A stretch of DNA of 50,650 nucleotides from a bacterium (lineage in GTDB: Bacteria > Hydrothermota > DG-26 > JAUXAN01), in contig JAUXAN010000015.1 of assembly GCA_030619885.1 (NCBI GenBank), positions 1 to 50,650 on the forward strand, given 5' to 3'. Under the pieces are notes generated by a model that did no database searches, had not been told where the DNA came from, and saw only the letters and a program-made list of their open reading frames with translations. Position 1 is the first letter of the stretch. Each line of letters opens with the position of its first letter. Below, piece by piece: positions 9,101 to 16,263 of this stretch. A program made the position numbers and the translations under genes.

Positions 9101-11950
9101 GACCTTCTTAACTACTGTATGCTCAATCTTGAACTTGCCATCGGGAGTTTTTGTCTTTACAGAGTGGTATTCTCTTTTTATCAGTTTGACATTGATAGGG
9201 ATGTCAGTTAAGACTTTACCTTCTGGTGAGCAGACTATTAAAGAGACTTTTACACTACTCTTCTTTGCTACGATCCAGTCGGAAAGTTTTATCCCGATTA
9301 GACGGTCATCAGGAAGTAGTGTGAGACTTTTGTTGGCAGAAGATGTCTGTTTTGAAACATCCTCTACTTCCACATCACAATGATAGGTCATTGGATAGGG
9401 GACATCGTCGGAGCGCAATTTTATAGTTTTAGATGCCGTACCTTCTTTACCTAAATTGATAGTCTCTCTAAGATACCTGCCGGCGAGAGAAACTCTTCTC
9501 TCATCTAAATATCTGGGCACACCGAAGGAGAAGCCTTCCCACCCTTCTGGTCTAAAATAGGTGCGCCTTCGTGTAATGTTGAGAGAGGATTTTGCTCCTG
9601 ACATAGGTGCTCCAAAATAATATTTTCCTTCCCATGAAATCAGAATTGGTTCTTTTGGCAGGGCAATTTTTTTATCTATATCCATAGTAACCTCAAACTC
9701 CGGCACCCTGAATTCAGCTAACCTGAACCTCCCATAGAATTTCAACCCACGGTGGGGAGTCTCTGCCACTACTCCATAGAACCCTAATCCCTGTCCCTTT
9801 TTGGTGGGTATATCGAAATTGAAGGTCCCAAACTCGTTCACCTTGACTTTGCCAATCTCCTTTTCTGCACCACGGGGGTTACGAAGTTTTATCTTATACT
9901 CCAAGCCCTTTCCATTGAGAAGTTTACCATAAAGAAGGTATCGGGATACCCCCTTCATCCTCACCGTATCACCAGGACGATACAGATCTTGGTCTGAGAA
10001 GATGGTCCCACGCGAGATGGGGCGTTCTGCCTCCCAAGCTGTCGATACACCGAAACTCCAGATTGAAGGATGCCCACTGCGTTGTGTCTGAAGGAACGTC
10101 CAGTCATCTCCTTTCTCTGCTATGATAAGCAATCTCGGAGGTTCAGTGAATCCGAATTGTTCCTGGTCGTATAGAATATCATCAGGGTCTGCCTCTGGTG
10201 GATAGAGTTCATTTAAGACCTTGTCTCTTATCCTCCTTTTAGTGCATCTGGCAATCTTTTTGGCTGATAAAGTCAATAAACCATCTGAATCTGTCATGCC
10301 TTCAAAACAGGGTTTGATTTTCTTTATATAGGTATCGGTAATCAGGTCCCAAATCTTCTCTAATCTCGGCAGGTCATCCTCACGATAGATTCTAACCTTC
10401 GCAGAAGGGATGGGCAGACCATCGGTGAGTTGATTGAGTTTCACAATTCCACCGGTAGGTAGAAACTGGGTATAGATACCGATATTTGTTCTCAAGATGA
10501 GACCATTAAATTCTATAGGATATCTGTAACATTGAACCGTGGGGGAGCGAAAAGTATATGCCACGACCCCATATTTTCCTCCTCTGAGATAGGGTTTGAG
10601 GTCAAAATATCTCTTGCCTACACCAATGTTACTCAATTCAATATTGGTTTTTATCTCTTTGCTTTTAATTTCGGAGATGAGTCTGTCTATCATATAATAG
10701 TAATCCAATCTTTCGCGCACCAGGACATCCTTGGGTCTTAAACGCAGGAGTTTGTAAAAGACGGTGTTTATATTGACGGTCTTTATACCGAGTGTAGGCT
10801 CTATATTGGGGGTAATAATCTGGTAGCCGCTTGGACCCCACATCTTCGGAGTGAGTTCTCCGGTAGTGAATGTAACATCCTGTGGATTTTCCATCTTTTG
10901 ACCATAGATGTCCTTCAAACCTTGTTTTAAAGTAACCATATATGTAGTCTTGGGTTCCAGTAAAAGGTCATTGACTCCTACACCGTAATCAACGCAGCTA
11001 TACCGATGAAACGGCGATCTTTCAGTCTTCGGTTCAATGGAAACAAACTCTTCAAAACTTTTCCAATCCGGATTATTTGTGAAAGCGAGATATGGTTTTG
11101 TTGTGAGTTTATCGCCGCAGTAATCACAAAACCCTGATTCCAAAAATCGGAATGGCGGATAGCTTCTAAACGTTGTTGAAACTTCTCTAATAGTAGGTCT
11201 GTTCCCTCTTTTTGTCATCACACCCGAGTTTACTTTTACTGTATATTGCGTATCTTTCTTGAGTTCCTTTTGGGGATTCAAGATATAGTCGTATCTAACA
11301 CGGTACATACCTATATCCTCTTCATCTTTTGGATTCTTCTCACTTTCAAAAAATTTGTATTGTACAGGTCTCCTCGATTGGGTTTCAAAAAATTCAATTT
11401 TGCTTTTCAATGATTCGATATTCAAAGAAACAGTGCTATATATATGTACTTCCTGGTCGAGTTTGATATGGTGGGCACCGTAGTGGGGACGAATGTGGAT
11501 CCGAGGCAGTGGCGTCTTAAAATTCCACACATAGTCTTCTTCAAGTTCATTCCCTTCGATATCTCGCAATCCTTTTTTAACCTTCACCGTATACTCGGTA
11601 GCCATAGGAAGGCTGTGAATAGGTTCAAAGACGACAGTGGAAGTTCCTAAAAATCGGAACTTTCCTTCTATGGGTGGTTCGAGAACAAAATGGTCGAGGA
11701 TTCTTCCCCTTTCTTCGTCGCTCAATGTAGTCAAAGGTATGAGGGGTTTGCCAAAGTCTATCTTTATCTGCACCTGCTCTTTTACTTCGCCGGTGGGACC
11801 ATGGGCTGTAATCTCCAATGGACCCGCTGCCTCTTTTGTTTCTGTTACTTCTATCGGTTTTTCAACCTTCTCTTTTTTAGACTTGCAGGAGAAGGCGATA
11901 AAAATGGTTAGAAGAGAGATTGTGGTAATTCCCCAAATATATTTTTTCAT
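6110..11950 (-). CDS. Alpha-2-macroglobulin family lipoprotein (YfhM-like)
   Basis: The 1946-residue protein starts with a lipoprotein signal (KKYIWGITTISLLTIFIAFS-C, cysteine near residue 22), so it is probably membrane-anchored in the periplasm. The first ~400 residues resemble Ig-like domains of the YfhM type. MG domains follow (WAVAGEDYVPW-like strands, bait-type loop), then an A2M core with VVDEAVLSLTGY. The thioester motif YPYGCLEQT lies near residue 1448 inside an alpha-alpha barrel, and a C-terminal receptor-like beta domain completes the fold. Known members trap proteases through the Cys-Gln thioester. It is in an operon with pbpC, so a role in envelope damage protection is likely. 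It is longer than most YfhM proteins (about 1650). The start at 11950 is preceded by aaaggaggaagt. Confidence 0.93.
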   Translation of the reverse strand: MKKYIWGITTISLLTIFIAFSCKSKKEKVEKPIEVTETKEAAGPLEITAHGPTGEVKEQVQIKIDFGKPLIPLTTLSDEERGRILDHFVLEPPIEGKFRFLGTSTVVFEPIHSLPMATEYTVKVKKGLRDIEGNELEEDYVWNFKTPLPRIHIRPHYGAHHIKLDQEVHIYSTVSLNIESLKSKIEFFETQSRRPVQYKFFESEKNPKDEEDIGMYRVRYDYILNPQKELKKDTQYTVKVNSGVMTKRGNRPTIREVSTTFRSYPPFRFLESGFCDYCGDKLTTKPYLAFTNNPDWKSFEEFVSIEPKTERSPFHRYSCVDYGVGVNDLLLEPKTTYMVTLKQGLKDIYGQKMENPQDVTFTTGELTPKMWGPSGYQIITPNIEPTLGIKTVNINTVFYKLLRLRPKDVLVRERLDYYYMIDRLISEIKSKEIKTNIELSNIGVGKRYFDLKPYLRGGKYGVVAYTFRSPTVQCYRYPIEFNGLILRTNIGIYTQFLPTGGIVKLNQLTDGLPIPSAKVRIYREDDLPRLEKIWDLITDTYIKKIKPCFEGMTDSDGLLTLSAKKIARCTKRRIRDKVLNELYPPEADPDDILYDQEQFGFTEPPRLLIIAEKGDDWTFLQTQRSGHPSIWSFGVSTAWEAERPISRGTIFSDQDLYRPGDTVRMKGVSRYLLYGKLLNGKGLEYKIKLRNPRGAEKEIGKVKVNEFGTFNFDIPTKKGQGLGFYGVVAETPHRGLKFYGRFRLAEFRVPEFEVTMDIDKKIALPKEPILISWEGKYYFGAPMSGAKSSLNITRRRTYFRPEGWEGFSFGVPRYLDERRVSLAGRYLRETINLGKEGTASKTIKLRSDDVPYPMTYHCDVEVEDVSKQTSSANKSLTLLPDDRLIGIKLSDWIVAKKSSVKVSLIVCSPEGKVLTDIPINVKLIKREYHSVKTKTPDGKFKIEHTVVKKVVQTKEIMSGEEPVELTLTPEEAGSFTVLAELKKKPDSGTAAATSLWVAGEDYVPWEETGEDRLEIIMDKKEYKVGDSAVVFIKSPFPEAELFFTVCREKIFLKDTKKIKGSGYTYRFQITEDMLPNAYIGAVLYRLGEPIVPVEEEEGKHIEKIGFVDFSVSVSDKYLNVELNPSREKLRPAEELKVDIQVTRTDKKGHRSELTVMVVDEAVLSLTGYTPPDLVKIVYSHRGLSVRINDNRPFIITEEELLQKGTGYGGGLMEGPAGPRVRKKFLKLAYYNPNLITDKNGKVSFSFKLPDNLTTWKIMVVAVGEEDLFGYGDRKVVVTQPFILRPVLPRFARIGDEFFSGVAVTNLTEASGEVDVKAEISGNSIVFKENKMEKRGVHINAGESKTVLFPFAAKRVGESTLKFTSYFNGVYDGRKIEESDALQIPFAVQDLLATETVVAVGETKDKSRQQIKLDDTIRKDTGGLNILLSSTALTNIGEGAKYLVNYPYGCLEQTLSRLLALTQLKFLADKYGFSLQSVKPVDKVIETNIRKVLLMQHTDGGFKFWPTSGRSDCYLSPYVAYLFKRSSELGYKIPKEVVDKLLSFLDRTLRNPCYPFHTWKGLAEYRINILMGMHHLGRRDETYFEEYFNRRNELSYGAQINLTSLLFQSPNWKKEAYKLLEEIKNGMFITAQTAHFESPRELPPSWLFMYSPIITTAEGIKLFLEMEPESEYIAKLARYILNARKNGRWRNTYENAKAMDGLVEISLKRESKPPKYTAKIFIAGEEVVKHMFKGYTYKVYGRFIPVSELPEGLNNIEISKKGYGWLYYTLSYSYRLKGPQVARMEGFSIKRMVTNKETGKVIVKYEQEPPDQVKINAGDVLEVELEFSVPQTGYHLVIDDPIPAGLETIDVSLKTTSTRYQTDSYERINRDYDYTRGYRDNPINHTELRDDRVGLFADAIRPGIYKYRYLLRATSSGVFLWPGAKVFLMYEPEQFGTSAEGFISVSR

Positions 11951-11972
11951 ACTTCCTCCTTTAATAAATTTA

Positions 11973-12013
11973 AACCACTGATTACACAGATTATCACAAG
12001 ATTTTACAGATTA
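11973..12013. repeat. Degenerate ACACAGATT-type dispersed repeat
   Basis: aaccactgattacacagatt followed by atcacaagattttacagatt: three imperfect direct units. Better copies occur at 28403, 32711 and 39473. Confidence 0.6.
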
Positions 12014-12056
12014 ATCTCCATTTCCCTCTTTCCCCATTTCTCCTTGAATTTATATT

Positions 12057-13580
12057 CTATATGCATCGAATTATCTTTTTTATCACCTTTCTTATCTCTT
12101 GAGATGTATCTATTTCTATTACGGGTATCTCTGGCGGCTCGGAAATTTTTTTCATTTTATAGTATATCTCTTCTGTTGCATCGGATGCATCAATTTCTTT
12201 CTTTCTCTTTTTCAATCTGTTTAAAACGACCTCATCACTGCACTTACAGTGTATCACCCTGTATTCTAAATTTAATCTATCTGCCAACTCGACGACCTTT
12301 TGCAGCATATCCTTTTTTGCAAAGGTCGCATCCAGAATACAGCTCTTCCCATACCTGAGATACTTTTCTGCCATTTTGAACATCTCAGTGTAAGTATCAA
12401 AAGAGGCATTTTTAGAGTAGATACCTTTTCTGAAACTACACTGAATATGTTCTTCCACAGGTATACCAGCAATATCTTTTCGTATCACATCAGTTTTCAA
12501 ATTGAAGCAATTCAGTTCAGCTCCGAGTCTGTTTGCAACATAAGTCTTTCCAACCCCAGGAAGTCCCATCATCGCAATCAATTTCGGTTTTTCAAAGAGA
12601 CTTTTACTGTATAGATATGAAAGGTCGAAATAGCTTTTTGCCGTCTTTTTTGCCATTTCTTTTTCAAAATTTTCTATGTGTGGGTCGAGCAGTTTGAATG
12701 ATGTTACCTTGCCCCTCACATAAGCCCGATAACATTTATAAAAATCTAAAAGTGAAAGCAGGTACTCATCTTTGCTGTATTGTATATATTTTTCAGTGAA
12801 AAAATCTGACAAATCTTTTCTGTGATAGAAATCGAGGTCCATAGTAAAAAAGGCAATTTCAGATGTGGTATCAGAGCAGGAAAATCTTGGATTGAACTCT
12901 ATACAATCGAATATGTGAACTTTGTCCGTGATAAATATGTTTCCAGAATGGAGGTCGCCGTGACATTCTCTTATCTTATTTTTCTCTATTCTCTCTTTAA
13001 AAATATCTTTTTTTTTCTTCATAAATCTATCTATATCGCACTTTATTAAATCGAACTTGGTTACTAACTCATCCTTAAAATCTTTGGTTTGAAAAAAATT
13101 TTCATCCCAGTTATATTTTACTATCCTCAATGAACCGTATTTTTTATCTGCTGATAGAGTTTTTGAATGGAAGTCAGCAACGATTCTTGCAATCTCGTCA
13201 ACAGTTGTGTATGATATTTTCTTTTTCTTCAAAAGGTTGGTCATTATGCGACTCTGGGGTAATTCTACCATCTTCACAGCATAGTCTAACACTTTTCCAC
13301 TATCTCCTAAAGTTATTTTATTATCTTTTTCAACAACAGGGACAACACCGAGGTATATATCCGGAGATAGTTTTTTATTTAATTCAAGTTCACGCAGGCA
13401 GAAGTATTTTCTCTTCTTAAGTGTTGTATAGTTGAGAAATCCAAAATTCACAGGTTTTTTAATCTTGTAAGCATACCTGCCTGTGAGAAAGACCCATGAT
13501 GTATGGGTCTGGATGAGTCTCACTTTTTTTATGTTCTCTTTGTATGTTTTGGGGTCTAACAGTGCATCTACAATTTCCAC
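12057..13580 (-). CDS. Bifunctional aminoglycoside-phosphotransferase-like / P-loop kinase protein
   Basis: The 507-residue protein joins two kinase-like parts. Residues ~1-330 have an APH-like fold with CHGDLHSGNIF (Brenner-type catalytic loop, about 210-220) and FDCIEFNP as the metal-binding motif. From ~340 a P-loop kinase starts with MMGLPGVGKTYVANRLG, followed by a zeta-toxin/gluconokinase-like core (LDATFAKKDML). The fusion matches the COG2187/COG0645 family, whose substrate is not established; phosphorylation of a small molecule is likely. The start is GTG at 13580 with aaagggggaaa before it. The gene is separated from the retropepsin gene by 17 bp and may be its operon partner. Confidence 0.85.
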   Translation of the reverse strand: MEIVDALLDPKTYKENIKKVRLIQTHTSWVFLTGRYAYKIKKPVNFGFLNYTTLKKRKYFCLRELELNKKLSPDIYLGVVPVVEKDNKITLGDSGKVLDYAVKMVELPQSRIMTNLLKKKKISYTTVDEIARIVADFHSKTLSADKKYGSLRIVKYNWDENFFQTKDFKDELVTKFDLIKCDIDRFMKKKKDIFKERIEKNKIRECHGDLHSGNIFITDKVHIFDCIEFNPRFSCSDTTSEIAFFTMDLDFYHRKDLSDFFTEKYIQYSKDEYLLSLLDFYKCYRAYVRGKVTSFKLLDPHIENFEKEMAKKTAKSYFDLSYLYSKSLFEKPKLIAMMGLPGVGKTYVANRLGAELNCFNLKTDVIRKDIAGIPVEEHIQCSFRKGIYSKNASFDTYTEMFKMAEKYLRYGKSCILDATFAKKDMLQKVVELADRLNLEYRVIHCKCSDEVVLNRLKKRKKEIDASDATEEIYYKMKKISEPPEIPVIEIDTSQEIRKVIKKIIRCI

Positions 13581-13597
13581 TTTCCCCCTTTTTACGG

Positions 13598-13972
13598 TTA
13601 TGGGTCTTTTAGTTCTAAAGAGCCTTTTTTAAAATTGATATTTATATCCAAGTGCTTTAGAAATGATAATCCAAGTAGCCCGTCCAGCCTGCTTTTAGGA
13701 GGCAGGTCATGAACCACATCAAAGACCTTCATCCATTCCAAAGTGATTAGGGGAGCTTTTTCTATCGTGCTGGCAGTAGTTATGATGACTTTCTCAGCGG
13801 TAGTTGCAGGGTCATATCCCAGATGTTCTGCAATATCCCATGGTATTTTAGTAAATGTTGCTCCCGTATCCAACGCCATTTTAACTCTACACTTACCATC
13901 CGGACCAAAAAGGAGTGGTTTGAGAACGATTATTGGGGCTGTTTTATTTATTCTCATAAAAAGCCGCTGCAT
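13598..13972 (-). CDS. Retropepsin-like aspartic protease
   Basis: The 124-residue protein has the retropepsin active-site motif ALDTGATFT (D35-T36-G37) and the second hydrophobic-Gly motif LDGLLGLSFL near 92-101, typical of single-domain clan AA proteases that act as homodimers. No signal peptide is present, so it should work in the cytoplasm. Its first codons overlap the end of the upstream DUF5678-like gene, so the two are translated together. An alternative start at 13957 (MRINK) is possible. Family members process unknown protein substrates. Confidence 0.82.
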   Translation of the reverse strand: MQRLFMRINKTAPIIVLKPLLFGPDGKCRVKMALDTGATFTKIPWDIAEHLGYDPATTAEKVIITTASTIEKAPLITLEWMKVFDVVHDLPPKSRLDGLLGLSFLKHLDININFKKGSLELKDP

Positions 13973-14174
13973 ATCCCTTCTTAAGAGGGGGACCAGCGAA
14001 TGTCACATAAATCTCTTTCTCTTTAGATAATCTAATCTTTTCCCAGATTTTTTCTCTATCTTTAGAATGCAGAATAAGTTTCCCTTCTATAGGTTCGCCT
14101 CCCTTTTCTTTAACAACTTCGATAGCCAGCCATTCCCCTTTATATTTTTTCTCAAGTTCCTTAATCTTTGCCAT
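13944..14174 (-). CDS. DUF5678-like small protein
   Basis: The 76-residue protein opens with IKELEKKYKGEWLAIEVV and contains LILHSKDREKIWEKI, then IYVTFAGPPLKKG. This is the layout of DUF5678, in which a KY-GEWVA segment is followed by a helix and a VRVP-like strand. Its function is unknown. It is commonly found next to small aspartic proteases, as here, so the pair may act together. The start has agaggtataag before it, and a perfect promoter (14201-14229, minus strand) lies 27 bp upstream. Confidence 0.75.
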   Translation of the reverse strand: MAKIKELEKKYKGEWLAIEVVKEKGGEPIEGKLILHSKDREKIWEKIRLSKEKEIYVTFAGPPLKKGYAAAFYENK

Positions 14175-14200
14175 CTTATACCTCTAATTCAGTTACTTTA

Positions 14201-14229
14201 ATTATAGAAATCTTAAGATGTCTTGTCAA
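14201..14229 (-). promoter_or_regulatory. Consensus sigma-70-type promoter for the DUF5678/retropepsin operon
   Basis: On the minus strand TTGACA (14229-14224), a 17-bp spacer and TATAAT (14206-14201): exact consensus hexamers. The predicted start of transcription near 14194 leaves a ~20-nt leader carrying the ribosome site. Confidence 0.8.
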
Positions 14230-14469
14230 GGGTTTTGGAAAAACAAATTTCTCTTGATGGTCATTGTGTTACATTATCAACCCTCATCTCCATGGTTGTA
14301 GAAATATTTTTCAATAAATAAAAAAGCGGTCCCTACCAGCGCCTCACTTACAGCAAGGTTATACCACTTTCCAGTAGCACGCTTAGCGGTAGGACTTACC
14401 CGCTAAATTATATTGCAATATTCTCTATTATATCTCAAGAAAAAATGCAAAATTTTCAAAAAATTTCTC

Positions 14470-14498
14470 TTGACGGTCATTGCTTCATTTTGTATGAT
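14470..14498 (+). promoter_or_regulatory. Promoter before the excisionase-like relic
   Basis: TTGACG (14470-14475), 17-bp spacer, TATGAT (14493-14498). The surrounding sequence (aaatttctcttgacgg ... cagattttataag) matches the right half of the divergent promoter elements at 15737 and 18177. A poorer partial copy (aaatttctcttgatgg) is at about 14248. The rest of 14230-14470 shows only a ttagcgg/ccgctaa hairpin near 14380-14405. Confidence 0.65.
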
Positions 14499-14518
14499 TT
14501 GGGCAGATTTTATAAGGA

Positions 14519-14632
14519 ATGGGTGAACATACTATCTACAGACTTACTCGTTCTGGCTAAATTCCTTCAATTGAAATCGCTGGGCAGAGGCAGTTTAAAA
14601 AAGAAATAATTAATAAATGGATTGAAAAATGT
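14519..14632 (+). pseudogene. Excisionase/MerR-type HTH protein relic
   Basis: From ATG 14519 the sequence reads MGEHTIYRLTRSG, a TAA stop at 14558-14560, then IPSIEIAGQRQFKKEI and INKWIEK. This is the second half of an excisionase-type helix-turn-helix (HTH_17: xxTVYRLxRxGKIPxxxxGxxxxFxxxxIxxW), with the expected Lys codon AAA changed to TAA. The first helices of the domain are missing. A promoter lies 20 bp upstream. It is probably dead, unless the stop is read through. Confidence 0.65.
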
Positions 14633-14689
14633 CTCTTTAGATTCTTTTTTCAGGTTTTACCCCATGACCATAGGTTTCTTTTCATAATT

Positions 14690-15223
14690 TTATTCCTTGA
14701 ATTCAATATCTGCTTTTTCGTGATTCACAAATTCTTCAATCAACATAGAAATATTTTCTGCCTTAAATCGTTCAGCCTTGACTTTGATATTCGCTCCCAA
14801 ATCATTTCCAGCCATTCGAATTACCTCAATCACTCCAATCCGTCCCATTCCTGACTCAGGAAGAAGTGGTTCTTCAGAAAGCAATTTGAGTTCTGCCTCT
14901 TCATCATACGGAAGAAGTCCCTCTCCTTGAAATCCTACCCAGCGATAATGGGCAGGAACTTTGCTTATGTTCTCTACACCTTTAGTGAGTGCTTCTTTCA
15001 GTGTTCTGCATACTTCTACTACATGAATATCCCCTGTCCCAGCACGGTCTACAGCAACTATGTCAATTTTTGAATGGTTCGATCTGGGCCAAATTCGTTC
15101 GAAGTAAATTTTGGGAACTATGAGAGCACGAATTAAGCAGTTTGCAATAGGTTCATAGCACCTTTCTTCACGTACTGGTGCATTCTTCCACTGATTTATT
15201 ATTTTAGCACCTCTATCTCCCAT
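14690..15223 (-). CDS. Hypothetical protein, possible degenerate restriction-fold domain
   Basis: The 177-residue soluble protein is not recognised by family. An N-terminal helical segment (CYEPIANCLIRALIV) is followed by KIDIVAVDRAGTGDIHVVEV (residues 52-71), whose D54 ... E70-x-C72 spacing resembles the D...ExK core of PD-(D/E)XK nucleases with the Lys replaced by Cys. The link is therefore weak. The C-terminal half is beta/alpha (IGVIEVIRMAG, NISMLIEEFV). Its ATG lies one base after the stop of the upstream HEPN-like gene, with gggagga just before it, so the two form a coupled cassette. The role may be to recognise or modulate the HEPN partner. Confidence 0.65.
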   Translation of the reverse strand: MGDRGAKIINQWKNAPVREERCYEPIANCLIRALIVPKIYFERIWPRSNHSKIDIVAVDRAGTGDIHVVEVCRTLKEALTKGVENISKVPAHYRWVGFQGEGLLPYDEEAELKLLSEEPLLPESGMGRIGVIEVIRMAGNDLGANIKVKAERFKAENISMLIEEFVNHEKADIEFKE

Positions 15224-15224
15224 T

Positions 15225-15656
15225 TCATCCTCCCTCGCTGAATTCCTTGCTCAAGTATTCAAAGTTTTTATATGCCCATGTAAAAAAGCGTTCTACATCT
15301 AAACGAATGTTCTTCAATTTATTCGTATCCATTGTTCTAAAGTGTTCCCCGTAAGCAACGAAGTTCTTTTCTGACAAAACTTTCCCTAACCGATTGGGAC
15401 CATTTTCACTGATACCTTTTGTGTTACAAACATTCTTGAGGAGTTTCACTGTATCCATGTGCTGTTCATCAGCAGCTCGTTTCCCACTTTCGCGAATAAT
15501 CAATGAGTCTGTGAGTGCAATTGAAGCATGGATACCAAGAAGAGCTGACGCATTGTACCTTTCAAATTCCGCCTCGTCACTCATTGCCTCGAAAAATTCA
15601 TCAGCCCGTTTACAGTAATCCAAGAAATGAGTTCTATCAACTTTCTTTGTCTTCAT
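15225..15656 (-). CDS. HEPN-like helical protein
   Basis: The 143-residue all-helical protein contains YNASALLGIHASIALTDSL followed by RAADEQH (R-x5-H) and HMDTVKLLKN, a layout close to HEPN domains of the SAV_6107 kind. The last helix (LKNIRLDVERFFTWAYKNF) fits the four-helix bundle. HEPN proteins are often RNases or toxins, but an R-x4-6-H in the second helix rather than the last is not the usual catalytic site. It is the first gene of a two-gene operon. A promoter with a TAATAT box ends 15 bp before the ATG, leaving only a ~8-nt leader, with aaaggat before the start. Confidence 0.65.
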   Translation of the reverse strand: MKTKKVDRTHFLDYCKRADEFFEAMSDEAEFERYNASALLGIHASIALTDSLIIRESGKRAADEQHMDTVKLLKNVCNTKGISENGPNRLGKVLSEKNFVAYGEHFRTMDTNKLKNIRLDVERFFTWAYKNFEYLSKEFSEGG

Positions 15657-15670
15657 ATCCTTTCATCTTC

Positions 15671-15699
15671 ATATTAAGAACAATTTGCATCCTTGTCAA
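15671..15699 (-). promoter_or_regulatory. Promoter of the HEPN-like operon
   Basis: Minus strand TTGACA (15699-15694), 17-bp spacer, TAATAT (15676-15671). The start of transcription is predicted near 15664, very close to the ATG at 15656. Confidence 0.65.
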
Positions 15700-15792
15700 C
15701 CAATTTTTACGGTTATTTTGCACAGCCTTCTCTTTTCCGAACCGCCATTTTCGCAAGCCGATAGAATTTCTTATTCTTTACCATCGGTTGTC

Positions 15793-15820
15793 ATTTTACA
15801 ATAAAATTTTATACAGTCAA
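15793..15820 (-). promoter_or_regulatory. Leftward promoter in the divergent element (copy 1)
   Basis: Minus strand TTGACT (15820-15815), 16-bp spacer, TAAAAT (15798-15793). The same hexamers and spacing occur at 18232-18259, 20790-20817 and 25433-25460. Confidence 0.6.
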
Positions 15821-15842
15821 GATAAAAAATAAGAAATTTCTC

Positions 15843-15870
15843 TTGACGGACAGTGGTTTATATGTATAGT
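15843..15870 (+). promoter_or_regulatory. Rightward promoter in the divergent element (copy 1)
   Basis: TTGACG (15843-15848), 16-bp spacer, TATAGT (15865-15870), 135 bp upstream of the small gene at 16006. Confidence 0.6.
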
Positions 15871-15895
15871 TTAGGCAGATTTCATAAGAAATGGA

Positions 15896-15933
15896 TGAAC
15901 CCCGTAAGACTTCTGGTCTCTTACGGGGTGAAC
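15896..15933. mobile_element. Small palindromic insertion with TGAAC flanks
   Basis: Compared with the related sequence at 14519 (gggtgaacatactatct), this copy has 33 extra bases between tgaac and ataccatct. The insert is a hairpin (ccccgtaaga / tcttacgggg, loop 9) and ends by repeating TGAAC. It is therefore a filled site with a 5-bp duplication. A longer relative flanked by TGAAC is at 32896-32985. Confidence 0.65.
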
Positions 15934-16005
15934 ATACCATCTATAACAGTGGAGGTTTGAAAAGGATGTTATTGATTACAAGTCCCAATTAACAGGAGGT
16001 GCATT

Positions 16006-16227
16006 ATGGATTGGGAACATGCGAAAGAAGAAAAAATTGAAACATTAAATTCTTGGATTGATGCAACTTCTGAGGAATTAGAATTCGCTAATGAACTCTG
16101 TGATATTCTTGAGGGTGCACCATCTAAAAAAGCATTTATTAAACTTGCAAAAACACGGTTGGGAAAACACAACAATCCATGGTTACAGAATAACTTGCGG
16201 GCTATTGTTTCTCTTGTTGTTGAATAG
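16006..16227 (+). CDS. Small hypothetical protein
   Basis: The 73-residue acidic, helical protein (WEHAKEEKIETLNSWIDATS, then ELCDILEGAPSKKAFIKLAK) is not recognised. A strong ribosome site aacaggaggtgcatt precedes the ATG, and a promoter lies upstream at 15843, so expression is well supported despite the size. A longer minus-strand frame over the same bases lacks such a site. It is divergent from the HEPN-like operon and might be its regulator or antitoxin, which is inference from position. Confidence 0.65.
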   Translation: MDWEHAKEEKIETLNSWIDATSEELEFANELCDILEGAPSKKAFIKLAKTRLGKHNNPWLQNNLRAIVSLVVE

Positions 16228-16263
16228 AAATCTCTCACCACAATATTCATTCCTCTTTCATTT

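Larger units (their letters stand above)
15737..15900. repeat. Divergent-promoter repeat element, copy 1
   Basis: This ~165-bp segment is about 90% identical to 18177-18340. The core from ttcgcaagcc through ttacaataaaattttatacag to agataaaaaat differs at only a couple of positions. It holds one outward promoter on each strand and lies between leftward and rightward genes at both sites. Confidence 0.8.

Noticed and set aside
7130-11650. Many plus-strand open frames inside the large alpha-2-macroglobulin gene
   Set aside because: They lack ribosome sites and recognisable domains, and lie opposite a gene with clear family motifs throughout.
15515-15832. Plus-strand frames sharing the peptide FLILYHRLSFYNKILYSQD at both promoter elements
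   Set aside because: The shared peptide arises from the duplicated DNA element, which carries promoters; differences between copies do not favour silent positions and no start signal exists.
15969-16250. 93-codon minus-strand frame opposite the small gene at 16006
   Set aside because: The plus-strand gene has a strong ribosome site and an upstream promoter, and the minus-strand frame has neither.
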